This document shows, one piece after another, positions 24,098-31,153 of a DNA stretch of 38,616 bases. Each line of letters opens with the position of its first letter. Positions within the stretch are counted from its first letter, which is position 1. The DNA comes from Treponema sp. (GTDB lineage Bacteria > Spirochaetota > Spirochaetia > Treponematales > Breznakiellaceae): assembly GCA_031277045.1 (NCBI GenBank), contig JAISLX010000156.1, positions 1 to 38,616 on the forward strand. The letters run 5' to 3'. Both the position numbers and the translations under genes were made by a program. The notes under the pieces were generated by a model. It saw nothing but the letters and a program-made list of their open reading frames with translations. It did not search any database and was not told the DNA's origin.

Positions 24098-24928
24098 TCA
24101 TTCCCGGTAGTATTCGATGTTCCACAAAAAAAGGCCCTGCCCCGGCAGGGTGGGTCCGGCCAGGCGGTGATCGCCGTTTTCCAGGGCGCGCAGAAGGTCC
24201 TGCGGCGGCAGGTTCCGTTCCTCAAAAAAAAGCAGGGTTCCCAGGACGGAACGGACCATCTTCCACAAAAAGGCGTTGGCGGCAATCTCAAAGATCAGCG
24301 TATCGCCGTGGACAAAGAACAGGCAGCGGGAGATATGGCGGAACCGGGACTCGCTTGAATCCCGGGGGCTGGCAAAAAGAGAACAGTCCCGTTCCCCCAA
24401 AAGCAGGCGGCCGTAATCGTTGAGCCGCGCAATCCGGGGTCGGCGGCGGAGATGCAGGGCGTAGCGCAGTTCGTGGGGCAGGGCGGGCCGGCCGCAGATA
24501 AGGTTGTAGCGGTAGGTCCGGGAACGGGCGTCAAAGCGGGCGTGGAAATTCCGGCGGGTTTCACGGGCGTCCAGGACCCGCAGATCCCGGGGGAGGAGGC
24601 TGTTCAAGGCGGGAACAAAGCGTCCCGCCGGAATACTCCCGATGGAGGTATAAAAATTCGCCACCTGCCCGGCGGCGTGAACCCCCGCGTCAGTGCGGCC
24701 GGAACCGGTAAGGGGGACCGCCGTCCGGTGTATCTTTCCCAGCGCGGTCTCAAGAACCCCCTGGACCGTCCGTCCGGAGAAACCGCCGCCAGCCGCGCTG
24801 CTCGCCGCGTCCGGCAGTACACTGTCCGCCGCGCCGGGCCCGCCGCTCTGCCGCTGCCAGCCGGAAAAATCCGTGCCGTCGTAGGCGATAAGGAGTCTGA
24901 TATTGCGCCCCCCGGGGGGCTCACTCAT
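24098..24928 (-). CDS. truA: tRNA pseudouridine(38-40) synthase
   Basis: The ATG at 24928 gives 276 residues, close to the usual length. It begins RLLIAYDGTDFSGWQRQ, and the catalytic Asp is in GSGRTDAGVHA. Other landmarks are FHARFDARSRTYRY, FEIAANAFLWKMVR and the closing GLFLWNIEY. The enzyme isomerises uridines 38-40 in the anticodon stem. An unusual Ser/Ala/Gly-rich insertion of about 20 residues follows the YDGTDFSGWQRQ motif, before RTVQGVLE. The start overlaps the DUF2225 stop by eight bases. Confidence 0.93.
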   Translation of the reverse strand: MSEPPGGRNIRLLIAYDGTDFSGWQRQSGGPGAADSVLPDAASSAAGGGFSGRTVQGVLETALGKIHRTAVPLTGSGRTDAGVHAAGQVANFYTSIGSIPAGRFVPALNSLLPRDLRVLDARETRRNFHARFDARSRTYRYNLICGRPALPHELRYALHLRRRPRIARLNDYGRLLLGERDCSLFASPRDSSESRFRHISRCLFFVHGDTLIFEIAANAFLWKMVRSVLGTLLFFEERNLPPQDLLRALENGDHRLAGPTLPGQGLFLWNIEYYRE

Positions 24929-25778
24929 CACTTTCGTTAAGTTCCTTGTTGATGGCGTCGTAGACCTGCCGGGCGTGATCCAGAAGGGGGCCCGGCTTGT
25001 CCCGGGAAGATTTTCCCATGCCGAAGATCTTGGCAATGGTTCTGCGGGCGTCTTCCAGGGAAGCCCGGCGCTGCCCGGGATCGCTGGGGCCGAATTTGTA
25101 GCGCAGGTAGGCGCAGAGGTACAGGACCCCCTCGTAGGCGTAATTTTTATCCGTATCCGGGCCGAACACATTCATCGCCGAAAGAGTTTCCGTGCCGTCC
25201 TGTTCCAGCCGGATTGCCTCGTTGTACAAAAACTGCGCTTTCCGCCGGAAAAGCAGAGCCAGCCAGTCGTAGTGCTGCCGGGGATTCTTTTTGTCCAGGT
25301 CATCAAAAAGCCAGGCCGCCCGCAGGGCCGCCAGTCCCTGTTTGACGGTAGGGCTGAATTCTCTGCCGTAGTATTGGTAACAGCGCATTACAAGGTACTG
25401 GGAAACCGCCCCCTCCGCCAGGCGGCGGGGGGATGAAAAATCCAGAGACGGGCAGAGGTGCGCGGCGTCTTTCTTGCGGCTTTCCTGGTCGCCCCTGGCC
25501 GCCTGCGCTCCGTCATCGTTCAACTCCTCAAAATCCTGATCCATAGCGGCGAACCAGCATTCGGGACACACTGTGGCCTGGTAAACAAGCGGAAAAATTT
25601 CCCCGTATTTAACGCTGGGTTCGTAGATCCGGTGAAGTTCCACCGTCATGGGGCCGGCGATAAGTCTGCCGCCCCCGGAAAGGAGTTCTTCTTTGCGGAA
25701 TTTTGCCCCGCAGACCGGACATTCATATTCTTTTTTGGATAAAAACGATACTTTTAGCTCTTTTTCTTCCGCGGCCAT
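24921..25778 (-). CDS. DUF2225 zinc-ribbon protein
   Basis: The ATG at 25778 is chosen because GGAGGA lies nine bases before it, while it abuts the alternative ATG at 25787. The protein has 285 residues. Two Cys pairs, ECPVCGAKF near residue 22 and VCPECWF near 72, make a zinc ribbon, the mark of DUF2225 (common in Treponema and Firmicutes). The rest is helical and TPR-like (AALRAAWLFDDLDKK, RRKAQFLYNEAIRLEQDG). The function of the family is unknown. The start overlaps the acpS stop by 25 bases and the stop overlaps truA by 8. Confidence 0.85.
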   Translation of the reverse strand: MAAEEKELKVSFLSKKEYECPVCGAKFRKEELLSGGGRLIAGPMTVELHRIYEPSVKYGEIFPLVYQATVCPECWFAAMDQDFEELNDDGAQAARGDQESRKKDAAHLCPSLDFSSPRRLAEGAVSQYLVMRCYQYYGREFSPTVKQGLAALRAAWLFDDLDKKNPRQHYDWLALLFRRKAQFLYNEAIRLEQDGTETLSAMNVFGPDTDKNYAYEGVLYLCAYLRYKFGPSDPGQRRASLEDARRTIAKIFGMGKSSRDKPGPLLDHARQVYDAINKELNESDE

Positions 25779-26155
25779 TTGCCACATTCCTCCAGTACCA
25801 CCATAGCGATGGCGTTATCCCGTTCATGGGTAAGGGAAATATGAATCCGCCGGGCGCCGCTTTTTTCCAGAGCCCTCCGGGCGGTACCAAATACCCGCAC
25901 TTCCGGCCGTCCGTTAAAACAATTCACCACCATGATGTCTTTTAGCACGATGCCCGCCAGCCCCGTCCCCAGGGCCTTGCCAAAGGCTTCTTTGGCGGCG
26001 AAACGCGCCGCCAGCGAAAGGTCCGCGCCGGCGCCTTTTCCCAGGACGGCGGAAAGCTCGTCGGAATGAAAGTAACGTTCCAAAAGCCCCGGAACAGTGT
26101 GCCAGCGCGCCATGCGCTGTACATGGACCACGTCCACCCCTATTCCGACAATCAC
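25754..26155 (-). CDS. acpS: Holo-[acyl-carrier-protein] synthase
   Basis: The GTG at 26155 overlaps the ybbR stop (GTGA) and gives 133 residues, the family length. It reads IVGIGVDVVHVQRM, where Asp binds Mg2+, then AARFAAKEAFGKALGTG with the catalytic Glu, and HISLTHERDNAIAMVV. AcpS transfers 4'-phosphopantetheine from CoA to a serine of acyl carrier protein. The C-terminus is basic (KWPRKKKS). It is coupled to ybbR upstream and overlaps DUF2225 downstream. Confidence 0.92.
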   Translation of the reverse strand: MIVGIGVDVVHVQRMARWHTVPGLLERYFHSDELSAVLGKGAGADLSLAARFAAKEAFGKALGTGLAGIVLKDIMVVNCFNGRPEVRVFGTARRALEKSGARRIHISLTHERDNAIAMVVLEECGKWPRKKKS

Positions 26156-27147
26156 CGCCCCTCCGTTTCCGGCGCCGCTGGAAACGGCGCCGCCGCATCC
26201 GGCGAAGTAACGGTAATGCCAAGCTCCCCGGGGTCCGTGCGGATTAGGCTGAGGGAGGGGGGAAGCGCGGCCACAACCGGCAGCGTGTAACGGCCCGCCC
26301 CGGTAACGGCGGAACAATCCACCGTAAGAAAAGAGGGAGGGGGGGAAAAGGCATCCAAATTCCCCCGGCTCCCCTCCAGACGGACAGTCCCGGTCTTAAA
26401 ATCCGGTTCCGCCCGCAGGCCGGGGTCCAGGTTCAGCAGCGTGATGGGAATGTTCCCAAAATTCCGCACGTCAACCCGGGAATGGATAAAGCCTTTAAAT
26501 TCGGTCGTGCCGCTGCCGCGAATCGTAAGCAGGGGGTCCCGGTTCAGGATGGGTACAGTAACCGAAAAATCGGCGTTCTGGCCGTTAAGATCGATAACAT
26601 CAGTGTAGAGTTCCAGCACGTTAGCCAAAAGGCCGCTGGGGCCTTCCAGGATCACATGGGCGGGCGAAAGGGTGTGGGACACCAGATCAAAACCGGGTTC
26701 CGGGCTTCCCTCGATATTCGCCGTCAGCGGAACATATTTATTCTGCTTGTAGTCCAGTTCAATGTTCAGCGTCACGGGGTTCACGGAAATTTCCAGGGGT
26801 TCTACCCCCAGGGCGGTACCTTTTTTGCGGATTTTGATGGGAATGTGGTACATTCCCGGCGATTCGTAATCGCCAAGATCGATGTACGCCTCTATGTCAT
26901 CGTCCTGTATAGGCTGAATGTTGTTCGCGTCCCCCCGCAGGGTTACGCGGATCATCCGGGTATAGGGGCTGGACGGGCACAGGTGGGAGGACATCTCCAT
27001 GATAAGCGGGGTGGAAAAAAACCGGGTTTCCAGCGTGTTCATACGGTGGATCATGAAGATCGCCAGGGCCAGGGCAATGGAAAGGACCTTGGGTACCCAA
27101 TTTTCCGCCACGGCCCGGAGTATCCGTTTAGGGTTTAGCGAAAACAT
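26152..27147 (-). CDS. ybbR: YbbR-domain protein (regulator of CdaA)
   Basis: The ATG at 27147 has GGGAGGGGG upstream and gives 331 residues. An N-terminal membrane helix (WVPKVLSIALALAIFMIHRM) is followed by repeated YbbR beta-domains outside the membrane (about residues 40-310). They show the pattern NPVTLNIELDY, VILEGPSGLLANV and FGNIPITLLNLD. YbbR (CdaR) binds and modulates the diadenylate cyclase CdaA. It overlaps the cdaA stop by 20 bases, the classic cdaA-cdaR arrangement. No glmM follows here, unlike in Firmicutes. Confidence 0.9.
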   Translation of the reverse strand: MFSLNPKRILRAVAENWVPKVLSIALALAIFMIHRMNTLETRFFSTPLIMEMSSHLCPSSPYTRMIRVTLRGDANNIQPIQDDDIEAYIDLGDYESPGMYHIPIKIRKKGTALGVEPLEISVNPVTLNIELDYKQNKYVPLTANIEGSPEPGFDLVSHTLSPAHVILEGPSGLLANVLELYTDVIDLNGQNADFSVTVPILNRDPLLTIRGSGTTEFKGFIHSRVDVRNFGNIPITLLNLDPGLRAEPDFKTGTVRLEGSRGNLDAFSPPPSFLTVDCSAVTGAGRYTLPVVAALPPSLSLIRTDPGELGITVTSPDAAAPFPAAPETEGR

Positions 27148-28009
27148 CGCCCCCCTCCCTGGAGGAAAACGGGTTTTGAGCAAGATCCGTCCCGGAACCG
27201 GGCTTTAATTCCCCCAGATGAGACCCGGCAAAAGCTTCCCGCCGGGAACCCCGGTCCAGGAATTCTTTTAACTTGCGGGTAACTTCCAGCGTGGAAAGAT
27301 CGTAGTAGATCTTGGAGTCAACGGCCAGGGAAATGGCTCCGGTCTCCTCGGAAACCACCAGAATTACCGCGTCAGACTGTTCGGACATGCCCAAGGCCGC
27401 CCGGTGCCGCGTCCCGAAACTTTTGCGTATCCCCTGTTGCTCCGAAAGGGGGAGAAAGCAGCCTGCGGCGGCGATACGGCCGCTCTGGATGATCATCGCC
27501 CCGTCGTGGAGGGGTCCGTCAAATTCAAAAACCGCCACGATGAGCGGGGAGGATATGTCGGCGTTCATCCGCGTGCCCGTATCGATAGTGTTTCTGATAT
27601 TGATCTTCCGCGAAAAAACGATCAGGGCCCCCCGCCGTTTCTGGGAGAGTATCTCCGCCGCGGTTATTACCGCCTCAAACTGGCCTATGCGGGGCTTGGT
27701 ATCGGGCCTGAAAATATCGCCCTGGCCCAGGCGCATGAAGATCTTCCTGAGTTCGGGCTGGAACACAATGGCGGCCACGATGAGAAGTCCGGGGGCCAGA
27801 ATCTGGAGGATCCACTGCAGCGTGGTAAGACGAAAGAGGAAGGCCACGCCGTAAACCAGGGCAAGAAGGCCCGCTCCCTTGACCAACTGCATGGCCTGGG
27901 TTTTAACCAGAAAATCGTAGGTGTTGTAGAGGAGAAACGCCAGAATTCCCACATCCAGAATGGGCCTGACAAGATCGTACACGTAGATAAAACGCTGAAA
28001 CCAGTCCAC
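27128..28009 (-). CDS. cdaA: Diadenylate cyclase CdaA (c-di-AMP synthase)
   Basis: This 293-residue protein has three N-terminal membrane helices (residues about 14-28, 43-60 and 66-83) and a cytoplasmic DAC domain. The catalytic motifs are DGA at 169-171 (PLHDGAMII) and RHR at 201-203 (GTRHRAALG). It makes the second messenger c-di-AMP from two ATP. The GTG at 28009 lies three bases after the dxs stop, so expression is probably tied to dxs. It ends in a Gly/Ser-rich tail beyond the usual domain. Confidence 0.94.
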   Translation of the reverse strand: MDWFQRFIYVYDLVRPILDVGILAFLLYNTYDFLVKTQAMQLVKGAGLLALVYGVAFLFRLTTLQWILQILAPGLLIVAAIVFQPELRKIFMRLGQGDIFRPDTKPRIGQFEAVITAAEILSQKRRGALIVFSRKINIRNTIDTGTRMNADISSPLIVAVFEFDGPLHDGAMIIQSGRIAAAGCFLPLSEQQGIRKSFGTRHRAALGMSEQSDAVILVVSEETGAISLAVDSKIYYDLSTLEVTRKLKEFLDRGSRREAFAGSHLGELKPGSGTDLAQNPFSSREGGDVFAKP

Positions 28010-28012
28010 TTT

Positions 28013-29926
28013 TTACTTGTTGATCCTTTCCACGTAACGGTTAAGGGAAATACCGGATAAAGCATAATCCGCAATTCCCTCTCCGTCCAGCCGATTCGCC
28101 TTGAGCAGTTCCCGCCGGGTTCCCAGGCCGGTAAAGTTCCCCTCCGCGGCCAGGGCCAGAACCTTACCCCGGCAGTCCCGCTTCCGGGCCAGGGCCAGGG
28201 CGTACTCGCCAAAGCCGCCTTCCCGCATGCCTTCTTCCACGAACACCGTCAAAGCGTAGCGGTCCATAATCGCCGCCAGATAATCTTCGTCCACGGGCTT
28301 CAGGAAGCGCAGATTGTAACAATCCGCGTCAAAACCGGCATAGTCCAGAAGGATTGCGGCCTGTAAAACCTCGTGGTAGAGCCCGCCGGTAAAGGCCAGA
28401 CAAATATCCCCCCCGGCCATTCCGCCGCGGACCCAGACCCCCCTGCCTTCGATAAGGGGCCGGGAAAAGGCGGGTATCTCCGCGGGCGAAAAATCCTTGG
28501 GATAGCGGATGGCGACAGGCCCTCCCGGGGAAACCGCGAGGGCCCAGTTCAACATCAGGTCAAGTTCCGATACACAGGCGGGGCAGAGAATCCTTATACT
28601 GGGCACCGGACGGAGAAGGCTGATATCGAAAATCCCCTGGTGGGTTTCCCCGTCCTCGCCCACAAAGCCGGAACGATCCAGCGCCAGAATCAGCGGCAGC
28701 CGCTGTAACGCCGCGTCATGGATCACCTGGTCTACCCCGCGCTGGATAAACGTGGAGTAAATCGCCACCACGGGTTTAAGGGACCGGATCGCCAGGGCGC
28801 TGGCAAAGGTTAGGGCGTGTTCTTCCGCGATACCCGCGTCAAAAAACCGGTCCGGAAAGGCGTCCTTAAAAGCCGAAAGACCGGTCCCCCTTTCCATAGC
28901 CGCCGTTACGGCGACGACCCGGGGATCCCGCTCCGCCGCTTTGAGCAGAGATCGGCCAAAGGCTTCGGTAAAGCTTGGCGCGCTCCCCGGAACCGGAAAG
29001 ACCGAAGCGCCCGGCGCGGAGACCCCGTGGTAGGTCTCCGGGTCCTCCTCCGCGTCCCCGTAGTCCTTGCCCTTCCGGGTGATTACGTGGATCACCACGG
29101 GCCGGCCCAGTTTCCTCACATCCCGGAAGACCTGGAGCAGGGAGGAGATATTGTGCCCTTCGATGGGTCCCACATACTCAAAGCCCAGATCGACAAAAAA
29201 ATTGTCCGTGTAAAAGACCGCCTTTACCGCCCGTTTCAACCGGAGTATCCCCGCGTAGAGTCCCTCCCCCACCAGCGGGAGGCCCCGAACCGCGGCGTCA
29301 AAAGTCCGGCGGAAAAGCTGATACTTGGCTTTCATCGACAGGCGGCTCAAGTATTTTGAAAGCCCCCCCACATTGGGACTAATCGACATTTTGTTGTCGT
29401 TCAAAATCACTACCAGCGGAAGCCCCAACTGGCCGGCGTGGGACAGGGCCTCGTAAGCCATACCCCCGGTCAAAGCCCCGTCGCCGATTACCGCCACCGC
29501 CATGCCCCCTATCCCCATGATCCGCCCCCCCGCGAGGAACCCCAGGGCCGCCGAGACAGAGGTGGAGGCGTGGCCGGTATTAAAGGAATCGTGGGGACTT
29601 TCATCACGGCGGGGAAACCCCGCCAGCCCCCCCATGCGGCGCAGGGTGGAAAACAAGGCAAAACGGCCGGTAAGAAGCTTGTGGGCATAGCACTGGTGCC
29701 CCACGTCCCAGACAATTTTGTCCCGGGGCGAGTTGAATACCGCGTGCAGGGCGATGGTCAGTTCCACCACCCCCAGATTGGAAGCCAAGTGGCCCCCGTT
29801 TTTTTTAACAGTGGTTATGATACATTCCCGAATCTCCGCCGCCAGGCGGGAAAGTTCCGGAACCGTAAGCGATTTTAGGTCCCCGGGTCCCTGGATCCGG
29901 GGCAGCAGAGGATCGGATTCCAGCAT
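28013..29926 (-). CDS. dxs: 1-deoxy-D-xylulose-5-phosphate synthase
   Basis: The ATG at 29926 gives 637 residues, the normal length. The enzyme condenses pyruvate and glyceraldehyde 3-phosphate, the first step of the MEP isoprenoid pathway. The thiamine diphosphate site reads VIGDGALTGGMAYEAL through ILNDNKMSI, the N-terminal part HLASNLGVVELTIALH, and the central pyrimidine-binding part DAGIAEEHALTFASALA. The transketolase C domain has DRSGFVGEDGETHQGIFD. A GAGG precedes the start. It heads the operon with cdaA and ybbR. Confidence 0.95.
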   Translation of the reverse strand: MLESDPLLPRIQGPGDLKSLTVPELSRLAAEIRECIITTVKKNGGHLASNLGVVELTIALHAVFNSPRDKIVWDVGHQCYAHKLLTGRFALFSTLRRMGGLAGFPRRDESPHDSFNTGHASTSVSAALGFLAGGRIMGIGGMAVAVIGDGALTGGMAYEALSHAGQLGLPLVVILNDNKMSISPNVGGLSKYLSRLSMKAKYQLFRRTFDAAVRGLPLVGEGLYAGILRLKRAVKAVFYTDNFFVDLGFEYVGPIEGHNISSLLQVFRDVRKLGRPVVIHVITRKGKDYGDAEEDPETYHGVSAPGASVFPVPGSAPSFTEAFGRSLLKAAERDPRVVAVTAAMERGTGLSAFKDAFPDRFFDAGIAEEHALTFASALAIRSLKPVVAIYSTFIQRGVDQVIHDAALQRLPLILALDRSGFVGEDGETHQGIFDISLLRPVPSIRILCPACVSELDLMLNWALAVSPGGPVAIRYPKDFSPAEIPAFSRPLIEGRGVWVRGGMAGGDICLAFTGGLYHEVLQAAILLDYAGFDADCYNLRFLKPVDEDYLAAIMDRYALTVFVEEGMREGGFGEYALALARKRDCRGKVLALAAEGNFTGLGTRRELLKANRLDGEGIADYALSGISLNRYVERINK

Positions 29927-30115
29927 CTGAAAAAGCCTCAACCAAAAAAAGAAGCCGCCTTTGAAGAACCCCGCCTTTGATCCCGCAGCCACGCGGAACC
30001 CGATCCCCAAAAACGGCTGTAAAGCCAATCCCCCGTTTGGGAATCAGCCCGGGCGCCCGGCACAGGACACCGCAGCCTCGACCGTCCGGCCGGATACACG
30101 GCGGACAGCCGGGCC

Positions 30116-30205
30116 TTACTTCTTCTTATGTCTATTTTTCCGAAGCTTTTTTTTGCGCTTGTGGGTTGCGATTTTGCGCAGCTTGCGTTTTCTTCCGCAG
30201 GGCAC
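30116..30205 (-). CDS. 29-residue very basic peptide, COX24/bS22 (AURKAIP1)-like ribosome-associated protein
   Basis: A GTG at 30205 preceded by AAGGAG with eight-base spacing opens 29 codons: MPCGRKRKLRKIATHKRKKK then LRKNRHKKK. About two thirds of residues are Lys, Arg or His. This is the pattern of the COX24_C/mS38/bS22 family of tiny ribosomal small-subunit proteins. A longer frame exists upstream, but the ribosome site picks the short one. It has its own promoter and a leader hairpin. The family call rests on composition and length and is easy to miss by automatic gene finders. Confidence 0.7.
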   Translation of the reverse strand: MPCGRKRKLRKIATHKRKKKLRKNRHKKK

Positions 30206-30238
30206 TTCAGGGTCTCCTTGGTAAAAATATATCCATTT

Positions 30239-30256
30239 CCCCGGATTCCTCCGGGG
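30239..30256 (-). other. Leader hairpin of the small basic gene
   Basis: CCCCGG (30239-30244) and CCGGGG (30251-30256) pair around ATTCCT. It lies in the predicted 5' leader, 33 bases before the GTG. Confidence 0.5.
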
Positions 30257-30275
30257 CAGGCAGGAAAGTTTATCC

Positions 30276-30304
30276 AGTCTAAGGCAGCAGCGGGAAAAGG
30301 TCAA
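30276..30304 (-). promoter_or_regulatory. Sigma70-type promoter of the small basic gene
   Basis: On the minus strand TTGACC (30304-30299) and TAGACT (30281-30276) are exactly 17 bases apart. Transcription would start near 30269, giving a leader of roughly 60 bases. Confidence 0.65.
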
Positions 30305-30389
30305 GGTGCGCGCCGCCTCGTATCAGGGCAACAGCGCTTACCCGCCGAATACACCCCGAGAAGGAAATCAGGAACAAGGCCCGCCCTGA

Positions 30390-30415
30390 GCAATTGACGT
30401 TTACCTGTCAATTGC
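30390..30415. other. Perfect 9-bp inverted repeat
   Basis: GCAATTGAC and GTCAATTGC flank an eight-base centre. It lies about 85 bases upstream of the small-gene promoter. Operator or transposon-end origin cannot be told apart. Confidence 0.5.
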
Positions 30416-30458
30416 CCGAAGCCGTGAGAGCGCTGTCTTCCCAAGAACTTGTCCAAAA

Positions 30459-30943
30459 CTAACCGAGTCTTGGAACAAGCTCTATGTTTAAGTTTTTTGG
30501 CGAGTTGTCTTTCCGCGCCCGGTATCCGTCTTCCCTGAAATTCACGTCAAGTATCCAATGCGGACCGTTCTCTATTCCCCGCTCCCCTGAATGGTCTTCC
30601 CGTCTATCGGCACCTGCCGCCTTCCGGTTTCGCCGGCCCCTCCCGGTCATTTTTGCAGAAGCGCATCAACGCACCGGGATTCAGCCGCTCAAACAGCCGG
30701 CGAAACGTGCCCCCGTCCGGTATCCTATGGGGAAGCTCCGGAAATTGCCGGAACCACTCCTCCCGATCCCGTTCCATCTCTTCCATCTCGTCAAACCCTT
30801 CCCCACGGGTTATGAATTGAACATAGTCCAATGACCAGCCAGTCTATCAGCTTATGCCGGAAATATCCCCATTGCCGCCCTGGATCCGGCGTCTCCCCCG
30901 GATGCTCTTTCATCTGCCTGACCGCTTCTTCTGATAGTTCCAT
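30459..30943 (-). pseudogene. Decayed ISAs1-family transposase
   Basis: Three frames must be joined. From ATG 30943 the sequence reads MELSEEAVRQM then HKLIDWLVIGLCSIHN. After a frameshift it continues TRGEGFDEMEEMERDREEWF and LPHRIPDGGTFRRLFERLNP. Another shift gives VPIDGKTIQGSGN, the IDGKT motif of ISAs1 transposases. A last piece, GPHWILDVNFREDGYRARKD, is the family's C-terminal region. The segment between IDGKT and HWxLDV, with the middle catalytic Asp, is missing. At 485 bases it is under half the usual gene length, so it is inactive. Confidence 0.75.
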
Positions 30944-31028
30944 CCTTCCCACAGGGTTTCTTTGGCCGTTATTCTATCACGAAAAAGTAAGCGCTGTTGC
31001 CCTGGCATCATGTTGTTTTGAAGCGGCT

Positions 31029-31058
31029 GTTGTTCAGAAACTGCGGTTTCTGAACAAC
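31029..31058. other. Perfect 13-bp inverted repeat
   Basis: GTTGTTCAGAAAC and GTTTCTGAACAAC flank a TGCG loop, about 95 bases before the AraC gene. No T-run follows, so it is not a simple terminator. Confidence 0.65.
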
Positions 31059-31153
31059 TCTATTCTTGACGGACAGGAAAAACAGACCAATAATGGGAAA
31101 CAGGGAGGTCTGCTATCAATTTTTTTGTTTTCCGTTCTGTAAGGGGAAAAACC

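Noticed and set aside
30206..30458. Possible RNase P, SRP or tmRNA gene in the stem-rich gap
   Set aside because: I compared it with remembered conserved blocks of rnpB and ffs and the key segments are absent; the promoter, leader hairpin and palindrome explain most of the structure.
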